Notes: generated from the sequence alone by a model not told the origin. A stretch of DNA of 64,000 bases from Cytobacillus sp. S13-E01 (GCF_029193815.1 NZ_JARFVC010000018.1:1-64000), one strand, 5' to 3'. Positions 18,711-27,226 are shown, counted from the first letter of the stretch. Made by a program: numbers and translations.

Positions 18711-19100
18711 CTAATTTCGTTTTAATAGAGGGAGAACTGCATCCACTTTTTCATACATTAACAAAGCCAACTTCTTGCTATATCCAAAGTCCATTGGAAG
18801 TAATGTAGTTTCTGTTGTAACTGAAAAATCTATTGCTGTTTCAAATGGTCGAACGGATATGATTGTTATTACCATAAATGCTTTACGTCCTTTTGAAACA
18901 GATACACTCATTTCGCCATGCTCTTCAGAAAAAGAAGTCAATGAATATCCATCAAGTTGGTTAATTAACCCTCTAACAGCTTCCATCGCCTTTTTACTAG
19001 TTGTTTTGTAGTAATGACTTCGTAACAATTCATCTTGATGATTATCACTTGTTTCAGAATGGTTTGATATGTATGTTTGCATACTTTGCTTAAACCCCAC
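18711..19100 (-). CDS. conserved hypothetical cytosolic protein
   Basis: 129 residues from the GTG at 19100, eight bases behind GGAG; the GTG at 19109 overlaps that ribosome site. It has no membrane helix or signal. It begins GFKQSMQTYISNHSETSDNH and contains HYYKTTSKKAMEAVRGLI, which looks like a conserved phospho- or metal-independent core, and ends in a hydrophobic helix. I recognise it only as a protein often found between nrdR and speD in bacilli. No function can be assigned. It is a single gene behind the speD terminator. Confidence 0.75.
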   Translation of the reverse strand: MGFKQSMQTYISNHSETSDNHQDELLRSHYYKTTSKKAMEAVRGLINQLDGYSLTSFSEEHGEMSVSVSKGRKAFMVITIISVRPFETAIDFSVTTETTLLPMDFGYSKKLALLMYEKVDAVLPLLKRN

Positions 19101-19145
19101 ATTCCTCACTCCTTTTAAAAAAAAACAAACATTTTATAACCATAA

Positions 19146-19176
19146 TAAAAAGAGGTGTAGTATACACCTCTTACCA
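19146..19176 (-). terminator. speD terminator
   Basis: Minus strand AAGAGGTGTA / TACACCTCTT stem followed by TTTTATTATG, right behind the speD stop. Confidence 0.85.
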
Positions 19177-19199
19177 TTTTAGTCGATTAGTATTTATTT

Positions 19200-19586
19200 T
19201 TAAAGTGCTTTAGCTTGTGCTTGCTTAACTTGTACAGGACCCATGCCACGTGGTAATTCAATATTCTCACGTGTTTGTGCACCTAATGCTTCAGCAATAT
19301 GATCGGCAGCTATATTAGGATCCATATCACCACATGTATAAACATCAATACTTGCATAGCCGTGCTCAGGAAAGCTGTGAATAGTTAAGTGAGATTCTGA
19401 GATAATAACTACACCACTTACTCCTTGTGGTGCAAATTTATGAAACGCTACCTCGCGAACTTCTGCACCTGATTTTAATGCAGCATCTACAAAGATTTTT
19501 TCGATTTCTTCCATATTGTTTAATATTTCAAAATTACAACCCCATAATTCAGATATTACATGACGACCCATTGTTTCCATATTCAT
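19200..19586 (-). CDS. speD: S-adenosylmethionine decarboxylase proenzyme (prokaryotic class 1B)
   Basis: Makes decarboxylated SAM for spermidine synthesis. It has 128 residues from the ATG at 19586, behind AAAGGGGGAA; the TTG at 19601 lies upstream of this site. The proenzyme cleaves itself at the Glu-Ser bond in [15 protein letters not shown] to give a pyruvoyl group on the new N-terminal serine. The catalytic His and Cys ([11 protein letters not shown]) are in place. It is transcribed alone from a sigma-A promoter with a leader of about 130 bases. No speE is adjacent. Confidence 0.97.
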   Translation of the reverse strand: MNMETMGRHVISELWGCNFEILNNMEEIEKIFVDAALKSGAEVREVAFHKFAPQGVSGVVIISESHLTIHSFPEHGYASIDVYTCGDMDPNIAADHIAEALGAQTRENIELPRGMGPVQVKQAQAKAL

Positions 19587-19754
19587 TTCCCCCTTTAACA
19601 ATTTTTCTTTCTTCCATGAATCTTACGCATTATGGTCGTGTAATCTACCACGGGGGAAAGTTAGTCCAGAGAGGTCCTAACCCTTTAAGTAGGAACATTA
19701 CCGAGCGTTTAAGTTCACGAAAAATAGTATACTTTGTTTACAGTGTATTTGCAA
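19587..19754 (-). promoter_or_regulatory. speD promoter and structured leader
   Basis: Minus strand: -35 TTGCAA (19749-19754), 17-base spacer, -10 TATACT (19726-19731). The leader to the start codon is roughly 130 bases and contains two inverted repeats: GTTAG...CTAAC at 19660-19681 and CGTG...CACG at 19637-19652. I do not recognise a known riboswitch. Confidence 0.7.
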
Positions 19755-19879
19755 CACACTTTTCAAATATTTTCTTTAAGTTAAAGGGTTTATCACAGTG
19801 TTTCAGTATCTACTCTTCCCCGTTAGACACTATTTACCCTCTTTGAATAAAATTAAAACGAGAAAAAATTTCCACGTTA

Positions 19880-19910
19880 AAAACGCTTATCTCACGAGAT
19901 AAGCGCTTAA
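19880..19910 (-). terminator. probable original gapB terminator, now cut off by the IS remnant
   Basis: Minus strand CGCTTATCTC / GAGATAAGCG perfect 10-bp stem followed by TTTTTAACG. It faces the direction of gapB but is separated from it by the 838-bp element. Confidence 0.75.
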
Positions 19911-20052
19911 TGTTTTTTTAAGTTCTTGAGTTTCGCACCTAGCAACAACGCGATTTATCCCATATTTTAATCGGAACAAAAAACAAGAAAGTCCGCAAGA
20001 ACACAAGGTTTTTGGTATGATAAAGGTACCTTACCAAATCCCAGTGATAGTT

Positions 20053-20244
20053 AAAATAAGAGGAGATTTTCCGGTTAAACTGCGTAATAATGCTTGGTTC
20101 AGGGTATATAAGCGGAGGTTTTCCGCTTATGCAATGCAAAATGATCCTTTTTGACGTTTTTTGTGTAAATAGTCGGAATCCTTCCGTCTATTTAAGCTAT
20201 TTTAAGTGCTATTTCGTAATTAAGAGAAATTTCTCCGCTTATTT
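20053..20244. repeat. four small palindromic units inside the IS remnant
   Basis: Related imperfect palindromes of 23-28 bases at about 20053-20078, 20108-20130, 20167-20193 and 20217-20244, spaced about 50-60 bases apart. The clearest is ATAAGCGGAGGTTTTCCGCTTAT; another is AAATAGTCGGAATCC followed by TTCCGTCTATTT. All follow the plan (A/T)AAGCGGA...TCCGCTTA. Confidence 0.75.
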
Positions 20245-20261
20245 ATTAAACCATGCTGATT

Positions 20262-20655
20262 CCCTCATCTCTTGGTCCTTGAGGGTTCGCTCTGAGGTCA
20301 AACAGTATTTTAAGTTTGGAAAGTGTCATTCCCAGGATTTTGACGCCCAAATTAGCCATGTGACCACCACCTATATCCTCTAAGTGTTTCTTGCCTATTT
20401 TCGCAGGGTCAATGATTACGAGACACTTGGAGGCCTATTTGAACATGACAAAGACGAGATGATTGAAAAAAATTTAGCCCAAAGGTTATGGGGTATGTTC
20501 GAGGAGCTTCTGCAGGTAGTGATCACGGCAGGTAGCAGACTCTGGAACGGTCGACATCAAAGAGTTCCAAAACTCCCCAGAATATCAATTTCTAAAGGGA
20601 GCTATTTGAAGACTCATTTTTAGGTAAGCAATTATTTCAAATTTCAAGAGGATAA
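20262..20655 (+). pseudogene. IS4-family transposase, C-terminal fragment with stop and frameshifts
   Basis: The reading frame WSLRVRSEVKQYFKFGKC, then HSQDFDAQISHVTTTYIL, runs through a TAA at 20381-20383 into VFLAYFRRVNDYETLGGLFE and DKDEMIEKNLAQRLWGMFEE. After about 20520 the sense shifts to another frame (SGTVDIKEFQNSPEYQFLKG), and near 20605 it shifts again (LFEDSFLGKQLFQISRG, stop near 20655). This is how the end of an IS4-type DDE transposase reads (the region after the catalytic Glu). One stop and two frameshifts show that it is dead. The exact IS group needs a database search. Confidence 0.75.
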
Positions 20656-20779
20656 AGCTGCATAGGCAATTAAAATGGAATAATAGACAAGCCTTATATA
20701 ACAAGGGTTTAGGAAGGATTATGAGTTAGAAAACCCTGTTTATTAAGGGTGCGAAACTCAAGTTAAGTTAAACAAAAAT

Positions 20780-21811
20780 TCATCCAACTCTTACTTCCGA
20801 CATTTGAAACATATGCGCTCCCACACGCTTTGCTAAATCAACCACTCGACATGAATAACCCCATTCATTGTCATACCAAGCTAGTACTTTAACCTTTCGA
20901 TTGCCAATTACCATTGTAGATAAACCATCAATAATTGATGAATGCGGATTTGTATTAAAGTCAATTGATACTAAAGGTTCAGTTGTAAACTGTATAATAC
21001 CTTTAAATGTTCCATTTGCTGCATTTTCAAATGCCTCATTAATATCATCAATTGTTACATCACATTTTAGATCGACTACTAAGTCAACTAACGATACATT
21101 TGGTGTTGGAACACGGAGAGCCATCCCATGTAATTTCCCTTTTAACCCCGGTAAGACCAAGGACAAGGCTTTTGCTGCACCAGTGGATGTTGGGATAATT
21201 GACTGTGCGCATGACCTTGCTCTTCTTAGGTCCTTATGAGGGTTATCTATATTGTTTTGATCATTTGTATATGCGTGTACTGTTGTCATAAGACCATTTT
21301 CAATTCCAAATTGGTCATCTAATACCTTAGCGACTGGTGCCAGGCAATTAGTCGTACAAGAGGCATTTGATATAACATTATGAATGTCAGCATTAAACTC
21401 ATGATCATTAACACCCATTACGATTGTTATATCTTCACTTTTACCAGGCGCTGTTAAAATAACTTTTCTTGCACCTGAATCTAAGTGCAAACTCGCTTTT
21501 TCTTTTGAATTAAACTTACCAGTAGCTTCTATCACTATGTCAATGTTTAATTTTTTCCAAGGAAGTTGTAGGGGATCTCGAGAATTTAAAAGTTGAATAC
21601 GCTTACCATTAACAACAATAGCATCATCTTCCGCAATTACATCGCCATCAAATTTTCCATGGTTAGTATCATATTTAATTAAATGCGCTAGCGTTTCCGC
21701 AGGGTAACTTGCATTAATGGCTACCACATCTAAGTCATTTTCTAAAATTGCTTTTCTAAATACCATTCTACCAATTCGTCCAAATCCATTAATAGCGATT
21801 CTTGGGTTCAT
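20780..21811 (-). CDS. gapB: glyceraldehyde-3-phosphate dehydrogenase, gluconeogenic (GapB type)
   Basis: NADP-preferring GAPDH that runs towards glyceraldehyde-3-phosphate in gluconeogenesis. It has 343 residues from the ATG at 21811, behind AAGGAG. The Rossmann motif is INGFGRIGR; catalytic Cys and partner are in SNASCTTNCLAP (about 150-161). The GapB-type N-terminal region VAINASYPAETLAHLIKYDT replaces the NDLT found in glycolytic GapA. Two CcpN-type boxes overlap its promoter. An IS remnant starts 11 bases behind the stop. Confidence 0.95.
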   Translation of the reverse strand: MNPRIAINGFGRIGRMVFRKAILENDLDVVAINASYPAETLAHLIKYDTNHGKFDGDVIAEDDAIVVNGKRIQLLNSRDPLQLPWKKLNIDIVIEATGKFNSKEKASLHLDSGARKVILTAPGKSEDITIVMGVNDHEFNADIHNVISNASCTTNCLAPVAKVLDDQFGIENGLMTTVHAYTNDQNNIDNPHKDLRRARSCAQSIIPTSTGAAKALSLVLPGLKGKLHGMALRVPTPNVSLVDLVVDLKCDVTIDDINEAFENAANGTFKGIIQFTTEPLVSIDFNTNPHSSIIDGLSTMVIGNRKVKVLAWYDNEWGYSCRVVDLAKRVGAHMFQMSEVRVG

Positions 21812-21833
21812 AATAATTTCTCCTTCCAAGATA

Positions 21834-21878
21834 TATGTTATACTCTTTACAAGATCTTTGTGTAATTAGTATAACATA
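21834..21878 (-). promoter_or_regulatory. gapB promoter region with two CcpN-type operator boxes
   Basis: TATGTTATACT at 21834-21844 (plus strand) and the same 11-mer on the minus strand at 21868-21878 form a perfect inverted pair. Both fit the published CcpN motif TRTGHYATAYW at every position. The minus-strand copy contains the likely -10 TATACT (21868-21873). CcpN represses gapB and pckA under glycolytic conditions in B. subtilis; its role here is inferred from the match. Confidence 0.8.
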
Positions 21879-21965
21879 ATTCGCCAAAAATGTGATGGTT
21901 AAATTGCACATTTTCTTAATGTTGAATAATTCCGATATTATTTTAATGGTTTCTTCTTAAAGGAA

Positions 21966-22047
21966 CTTGCTTATACCTTAGAGACGGGTAGCGCCGAGAG
22001 CTAGACACCAAAACTTAGCATTTTATGCTTTCACATATAAATTCTAA
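21966..22047 (+). repeat. dispersed hairpin repeat, copy 2 (right-half remnant)
   Basis: GCTTATACCTTAGAGACGGG, then GAGAGCTAGACACCAAAACT and a tail TTTTATGCTTTCACATATAA. The left arm is missing. It lies between coaE and gapB. Confidence 0.65.
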
Positions 22048-22053
22048 AAATAA

Positions 22054-22105
22054 AAAATCCGAGCAGACAGTAAGCTAATTTGCGCCTACAATCACTCGAA
22101 TTTCG
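22054..22105 (-). terminator. coaE terminator
   Basis: Minus strand ATTCGAGTGATTGTAGGC ... GTCTGCTCGGATTTTTT: an imperfect stem with a T run just behind the coaE stop. Confidence 0.65.
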
Positions 22106-22714
22106 TTAAATTACATCGATGACTTTCCATTCATGTAATAGATCTAAAAGCTGTTCCTTTGTTTCTTGGATTGAACCATTATTATCAATGATAGCATCGG
22201 CTAAAGCAATTTTTTGATCAAGTGGTAGTTGCGATGCAATTCGTGCCTCTGCCTCCTCTACAGTCAACCCATTTCTAGCCTTGAGCCTTGTAAGTTGAAT
22301 ATCTTTATTCACATAAACCAAAACTGTTTTCTCAACCATATACGTTAGCTGACTTTCAAATAATAAAGGAATATCAAGGATAACTGCTTTTGATCCATGT
22401 TTAACATGTTGATCCATTTGATCAAGCATTTCCTTTCGAACTGCAGGGTGTACAATATTATTTAAAATATTGCGCTTTTCTTTGTTATTAAAAATAATAG
22501 ATCCTAGCATGGGGCGATTAATTTTCTGGTCGGTAAGAATTATTTCCTCCCCAAAAGCGTTTACGATTTCTTTATATGCTGGTGTCCCTACTTCAACTAC
22601 TTGGTGGGCAATTTTATCAGCATCAATTACAGCAAGTCCAAAATCAATTAACATCTTAGAAACTGTACTTTTTCCACTTGCAATACCACCCGTTAGTCCA
22701 ATAACTAATGCCAC
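22106..22714 (-). CDS. coaE: dephospho-CoA kinase
   Basis: Last step of coenzyme A synthesis: phosphorylates the 3'-hydroxyl of dephospho-CoA. It has 202 residues, with P-loop GLTGGIASGKSTV (about 7-19), DADKIAHQVVE, a LID-like helix with basic residues (LTRLKARNGLTVEEAEARIA) and a helical CoA domain. It follows ytaF by 44 bases, as in B. subtilis, where mutM, ytaF and coaE are near neighbours. It is cytoplasmic and essential in most bacteria. Confidence 0.97.
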   Translation of the reverse strand: MALVIGLTGGIASGKSTVSKMLIDFGLAVIDADKIAHQVVEVGTPAYKEIVNAFGEEIILTDQKINRPMLGSIIFNNKEKRNILNNIVHPAVRKEMLDQMDQHVKHGSKAVILDIPLLFESQLTYMVEKTVLVYVNKDIQLTRLKARNGLTVEEAEARIASQLPLDQKIALADAIIDNNGSIQETKEQLLDLLHEWKVIDVI

Positions 22715-22758
22715 TTATGATTCGTCTCCTTTTTAGGGAATCTTGTATAATTTTTTTA

Positions 22759-23394
22759 CTAAAATTTCCAAACGCCAATTACAATTAATAAGATACCAGG
22801 GATAAATGAAAACTTTTGTACCCATTTGAGTTCGGAAAATAAACGACCACTTTTAATTCCCAATGTTACAAATAGTGAACTCATTAAAGCTACAAAAAGA
22901 GCCATTAACCATGGTGAATAACCCAATAATGCCGCACCGACTCCTGCGCCAAATGCGTCTAAGGAGAGTGCTAGACCTAACATGAATGCCTCAATCCCTG
23001 TAATTGTCCCGGATTTATCAAAGTCAGCTACCAATGGTTTGCGCAAAATATTGATTACTACACCTAAAGATTTAATTTCAAAGTTGATCAAGATCTTTTC
23101 TTCATTTTGTTCTGATGACTGTTTTGATGGACGAAAAAATTGTAATAAAACCCATGCACCAATTAACACTAAAACCAATCCACCGATTTTATCCGCAGCA
23201 TCTGGTGATATAACCGTCGCAATTGTGTTACCAACCCCCATTGCCAGTAGTAATGTAAGAGCCGAACAACTAGCAATAATTATAATTGATTTAAACGGAA
23301 TTTGCATTTTACGCAGTCCATATGTGAAACCCACACTAAAACTATCCAAGCTAACAGCAAATGCTAAAAGAACTAAAGACAAATATTGAACCAT
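22759..23394 (-). CDS. ytaF: sporulation membrane protein YtaF (MntP-like)
   Basis: Membrane protein of 211 residues with six predicted helices in two homologous halves (LLAFAVSLDSFSVGFTYGLR and MLGLALSLDAFGAGVGAALL), the plan of the MntP/TerC-like export fold. The paired Asp residues in SLDSF and SLDAF could bind a cation. In bacilli the family is expressed during sporulation; the substrate is not known. It lies between mutM and coaE, reading the same way. Confidence 0.9.
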   Translation of the reverse strand: MVQYLSLVLLAFAVSLDSFSVGFTYGLRKMQIPFKSIIIIASCSALTLLLAMGVGNTIATVISPDAADKIGGLVLVLIGAWVLLQFFRPSKQSSEQNEEKILINFEIKSLGVVINILRKPLVADFDKSGTITGIEAFMLGLALSLDAFGAGVGAALLGYSPWLMALFVALMSSLFVTLGIKSGRLFSELKWVQKFSFIPGILLIVIGVWKF

Positions 23395-23458
23395 TCAGGA
23401 AGCTCCTCCCTATCAATCGCTACGATAGTATATGGAAGAAGCCTATCCTGTGTGATAA

Positions 23459-23545
23459 CAAGAAAAGCGAAAGGCGCGCCCGGAGCTAGACATCTAAACT
23501 AGGTACAAAAATTTAAAAAATGTGCAGGATGCCTGCCTAGCCTCT
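23459..23545 (+). repeat. dispersed hairpin repeat, copy 3 (short, internally deleted)
   Basis: AAGAAAAGCGAAAGGCGCGC joins directly to CCGGAGCTAGACATCTAAAC and AGGTACAAAAATTT, so the middle modules are missing. It lies between mutM and ytaF. Confidence 0.75.
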
Positions 23546-23568
23546 TAACATTCGTTCAGACTTAACAA

Positions 23569-24399
23569 TTACTTCTTTTTTTGACAGTGGGGACAAAAGT
23601 GTGTTCCTCTCCCACCTACCACGATTTTTTCAAGTGCTGTTCCACATGACTTACAAGGCTCACCTTTCCTCCCATAAACAAACAATTCAAGTTGGAACAT
23701 CCCCATTTCCCCCTGCGTATTAACATACGATCTAATAGTACTACCCCCTTTATTTACAGCCTCCTGTAATGTATTAACGATTTCCTCATAAAGCCTCTTT
23801 ATTTCTTTTGGCTTTAAGGTGTTAGCTTCTCTTTCAGGATGAATTCCCGATCTAAAAAGAGCTTCGTCTACATAAATATTGCCGAGCCCCACAACAATTT
23901 TTTGATCCAGTAAAGCAACCTTTATTTTACGATTTGTTTTCATTAAGTTGTTCCTTAATGTCTTCTCAGTAAAGTGATCTGAAAACGGTTCAGGTCCAAG
24001 TTGGGAAAGTGGTAACTCACTTTCTTCTAATCCAGTTGTAAAAAGGTGCATTGTTCCAAACTTTCTTACGTCCCGATATCTAAGTTCAGTTCCATCAGTA
24101 AAAGAAAACAACACATGAGTATGTTTATCATATGGCTCGGATTCTTCATACAAACCGTACCTACCTTCCATTCTTAAATGGGAAACAAGGACATAGTCAT
24201 CTAACATTAGTTTTAAAAATTTTCCTCTTCTTTCAATCCCGTTTATTTTTTGCCCTTTTAGTGCATCAATAAATTGTTCTACATTATCAGGTTTTTTTAC
24301 GATTTTCGGCCAAAGAACTGTAACTTCTCGTATTGTCTTACCAATTACTAATTGTGCAAGGGTGCGTTTTACTGTTTCAACCTCTGGTAGTTCTGGCAT
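23569..24399 (-). CDS. mutM: formamidopyrimidine-DNA glycosylase
   Basis: Removes 8-oxoguanine and formamidopyrimidines and nicks the strand. The start must be the ATG at 24399, because the mature N-terminal proline (PELPEVETV) is the catalytic nucleophile; the longer frame from 24411 would bury it. It has 276 residues. Pro-2 and Glu-3 are present, with the H2TH region (KVALLDQKIVVGLGNIYVDE) and a C-terminal zinc finger CKSC...CPHC. It lies 99 bases downstream of polA and is probably co-transcribed. Confidence 0.97.
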   Translation of the reverse strand: MPELPEVETVKRTLAQLVIGKTIREVTVLWPKIVKKPDNVEQFIDALKGQKINGIERRGKFLKLMLDDYVLVSHLRMEGRYGLYEESEPYDKHTHVLFSFTDGTELRYRDVRKFGTMHLFTTGLEESELPLSQLGPEPFSDHFTEKTLRNNLMKTNRKIKVALLDQKIVVGLGNIYVDEALFRSGIHPEREANTLKPKEIKRLYEEIVNTLQEAVNKGGSTIRSYVNTQGEMGMFQLELFVYGRKGEPCKSCGTALEKIVVGGRGTHFCPHCQKKK

Positions 24400-24498
24400 T
24401 TGGCTTTTCATCCCCTTCTTTTAATAAGACCTTAACTTTTACGTATCATAAAGTGAGGGTCAGCATAAAGGTTAAATAAGCTAACATTTTCTAGGAGA

Positions 24499-27129
24499 TT
24501 ATTTCGCATCATACCAAGTCGCTCCAAATGAGTAATCAACCTTTAACGGCACATTAAGTGTAACCGCATGTTCCATAACCTCAGGAACAAGTTTTTCTAA
24601 AATTTCAATTTCATTTTTAGGCGCCTCAAATATCAGTTCATCATGTACCTGTAGTAAAAGTTTAGTTTGGAGTTTTTCCTTTTTCAATCTGGTAGCCATA
24701 TCAATCATTGCTTTTTTTATGATATCTGCAGCACTTCCCTGGATTGGTGTATTCATTGCTGTTCTTTCTGCAAAGCTACGGATATTGAAGTTACGACTTG
24801 TTATCTCTGGAATATACCTGCGACGCTGTAACAATGTTGATACATATCCTTTTTGCTTGGCATCCTGAATAATTTCATCCATATACTCCTTAACACCAGG
24901 GAAACTCTCTAAATATCGCTCTATAAATTGTCCTGCTTCCTTTCTCGTAATCCCAAGACTTTGCGATAACCCGTAGTCACTAATTCCATAAACAATACCG
25001 AAGTTCACAGCTTTTGCTTGGCGTCTCATGTTAGAGGTTACTTCGTTTTCGGCAACATGAAAAACGTCCATCGCTGTTTTCGTGTGTATATCTAAATCAT
25101 TATTGAATGCATGAATCAAGTTTTCATCATTGGCAATATGCGCAAGTACCCTAAGCTCAATTTGTGAATAGTCAGCTGCAAAAATAACCCAATCATCCTC
25201 TGTCGGTATAAATGTTTGTCTTATCTTTCTTCCTTCATCAAGTCGAATCGGAATATTTTGTAGGTTTGGATCTATTGAACTCAAACGCCCCGTTTGAGTT
25301 AAAGCTTGGTTAAAACGAGTATGTATTCTACACGTATCTTCATGCACGACTTTTAAAAGGCCTTCTATATAGGTAGATTGAAGCTTACCAAGTTGGCGAT
25401 AATGTAATATATGCTGTATGATCTCATGCTTATCAGCTAGTTTTTCTAAAACCTCAGCAGACGTCGAATATCCTGTTTTCGTCTTTTTGACAGGAGGTAA
25501 GTTTAATTTTTCAAATAGTATTACACCAAGTTGTTTTGGCGAATTAATGTTGAATTTTTCACCAGCACCTTCATGAATCTTTTGTTCTAGTGAGTTTAGT
25601 TTCTCTTTTAATTCAATGCCCATTGCTTTTAAACGTTTAACATCAACTTTTATCCCAACGGCTTCCATTTCAGCGAGAATGAGTGATAATGGCATCTCTA
25701 GCTCTGTAAATAACTCATATTGTTCGTTTTGTTTTAAATCTACTTCAAAAGCTTCTTTAAGATTATGTAATGCGACAGCTTCTCTTATGAGATGTTCAGC
25801 CAAAATCTCTTGGCTCGGTATAGATTGTTTCGCACCCTTTCCGTAAACTGCTTCATCTGGTTGAATATTTGTATAGCCCTTTGCCTTTGCAATTGAAGCA
25901 ATATCAACCGTTCCGTCAGATGGATCTAGTACATAAGCTGCAATCAAGCAGTCAAAGTCAACTCCCACTAAGTGTATCCCTTTCCAACTTAATCCAACGA
26001 TCGCCCGCTTAGCATCAAAAACAGTCTTTTTATAATTTTCATCCTCAGCCCATTTTTTAAATAGATCAGATTGCAATGCAATGTCTGTTGGAATAAAGAA
26101 ATTGTCCTGCTCATTTACGATCGCAAAACCGAGAATATCTGCTTGGTGATAATTATCTTCAAGCATTTCGACAATTAATGTTGAATCCTTAGCAAGTATT
26201 TCCTCAGTAACCTCGTAGACAATAGTAAAACTAATATCCTCTAAAGGAATTTCTTCATCTTGGGCAGATTCCCCTAGCTTGTCTAATAATGAATTAAAGC
26301 CTAGTTCTTTAAAGATGCCCGTTAGTTTCTTTGCATCATAACCCTCATATATCATTTTTTCTAACGTAATCTCAATTGGAGCTTCTCTGAAAATCGTAGC
26401 CAATTCTTTACTTATAATCGCTTGCTCTTTGTTTTCCTCCAACTTTTCTTTTAGTTTATTTCCACTAACCTGGTCGATAGACTCAAATAAATTTTCTAAT
26501 GTCCTAAACTCTTTAAGTAGTTTTAGAGCAGTCTTCTCTCCAACTCCTGGTACACCTGGAATATTATCGGAGTTGTCCCCCATTAACCCTTTCATATCAA
26601 TAATTTGTTCAGGACTAATTCCGTATTTCTCCATTATAAAATCTGGAGTATAGGAATCAACTTCTGTAATACCTTTTTTTGTAATATCAACTGTTACCGC
26701 TTCTGATGCTAATTGAGTTAAATCTTTGTCACCAGAAATAACCTTTACTGTATAACCCTTTTTATCGGCTTGCGTTGATAATGTTCCAATAATATCATCA
26801 GCTTCATAATTCACTAACTCATACCTTGGAATATTGTAAGCATCTAATAACTCTCTTAAAAACGGAAATTGTTCCGATAGCTCCGGTGGTGTTTTCTGAC
26901 GTCCACCTTTATATTCGCTAAATGTTTTATGTCTAAAAGTCGTTTTCCCTGCGTCAAATGCTACAAGGATATGCGTTGGCTTTTCATCCTCTAAAATCCT
27001 CATCAGCATCATCGTAAAACCGTAAATTGCATTTGTATGTACACCTTTATCATTACTTAACAAAGGCAATGCAAAAAACGCTCGGTAAGCAATACTATTT
27101 CCATCTATTAATACTATCTTTTTAGTCAT
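24499..27129 (-). CDS. polA: DNA polymerase I
   Basis: Gap filling and Okazaki fragment processing; 876 residues. The N-terminal 5'-nuclease domain (about 1-290, GDKDLTQLAS, MGDNSDNIPGVPGVGEKTA) is complete. The middle domain has the exonuclease fold but, as is usual in bacilli, lacks the acidic proofreading residues. The polymerase domain has motif A (DYSQIELRVLAHIA), motif B (RRQAKAVNFGIVYGIS) and motif C (QVHDELIFE). It is upstream of mutM. A terminator precedes it, so it must have its own promoter in the 40-base gap or rely on readthrough. Confidence 0.98.
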   Translation of the reverse strand: MTKKIVLIDGNSIAYRAFFALPLLSNDKGVHTNAIYGFTMMLMRILEDEKPTHILVAFDAGKTTFRHKTFSEYKGGRQKTPPELSEQFPFLRELLDAYNIPRYELVNYEADDIIGTLSTQADKKGYTVKVISGDKDLTQLASEAVTVDITKKGITEVDSYTPDFIMEKYGISPEQIIDMKGLMGDNSDNIPGVPGVGEKTALKLLKEFRTLENLFESIDQVSGNKLKEKLEENKEQAIISKELATIFREAPIEITLEKMIYEGYDAKKLTGIFKELGFNSLLDKLGESAQDEEIPLEDISFTIVYEVTEEILAKDSTLIVEMLEDNYHQADILGFAIVNEQDNFFIPTDIALQSDLFKKWAEDENYKKTVFDAKRAIVGLSWKGIHLVGVDFDCLIAAYVLDPSDGTVDIASIAKAKGYTNIQPDEAVYGKGAKQSIPSQEILAEHLIREAVALHNLKEAFEVDLKQNEQYELFTELEMPLSLILAEMEAVGIKVDVKRLKAMGIELKEKLNSLEQKIHEGAGEKFNINSPKQLGVILFEKLNLPPVKKTKTGYSTSAEVLEKLADKHEIIQHILHYRQLGKLQSTYIEGLLKVVHEDTCRIHTRFNQALTQTGRLSSIDPNLQNIPIRLDEGRKIRQTFIPTEDDWVIFAADYSQIELRVLAHIANDENLIHAFNNDLDIHTKTAMDVFHVAENEVTSNMRRQAKAVNFGIVYGISDYGLSQSLGITRKEAGQFIERYLESFPGVKEYMDEIIQDAKQKGYVSTLLQRRRYIPEITSRNFNIRSFAERTAMNTPIQGSAADIIKKAMIDMATRLKKEKLQTKLLLQVHDELIFEAPKNEIEILEKLVPEVMEHAVTLNVPLKVDYSFGATWYDAK

Positions 27130-27162
27130 CTAAACCCCTCCCATTTCTGCATTTACAAAAAG

Positions 27163-27226
27163 TAAAAGCACTATTTTCCTATTTTCTATTTTATCATGAG
27201 ATAGAACAGAAAGGAAAATAGTGCAG
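27163..27226 (-). terminator. terminator after hflC
   Basis: Minus strand GCACTATTTTCC ... GGAAAATAGTGC, a perfect 12-bp stem with an inner arm, followed by TTTTACTTTTTG. It separates hflKC from polA. Confidence 0.82.

Larger units (their letters stand above)
19918..20769 (+). mobile_element. decayed IS4-type insertion element with intact ends and 7-bp target duplication
   Basis: Terminal inverted repeats CTTGAGTTTCGCACC (19925-19939) and its exact complement GGTGCGAAACTCAAG (20748-20762) bound 838 bases. Both are flanked directly by the same 7 bases TTAAGTT (19918-19924 and 20763-20769), the expected target-site duplication. Inside are a transposase C-terminal remnant (20262-20655) and, where the rest of the gene should be, four palindromic units. 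A full element of this type would be about 1.5 kb, so it is an internally deleted, non-autonomous copy. The IS4 assignment rests on the transposase remnant. Confidence 0.82.

Noticed and set aside
20090-20383. 97-codon plus-strand frame as a complete gene
   Set aside because: Only its last third reads like transposase; the first part is antisense to palindromes and has no ribosome site. I treat the region as a pseudogene fragment.
24499-27129. Loss of proofreading in PolA as something unusual
   Set aside because: The missing acidic residues of the 3'-5' exonuclease domain are normal for Bacillus DNA polymerase I.
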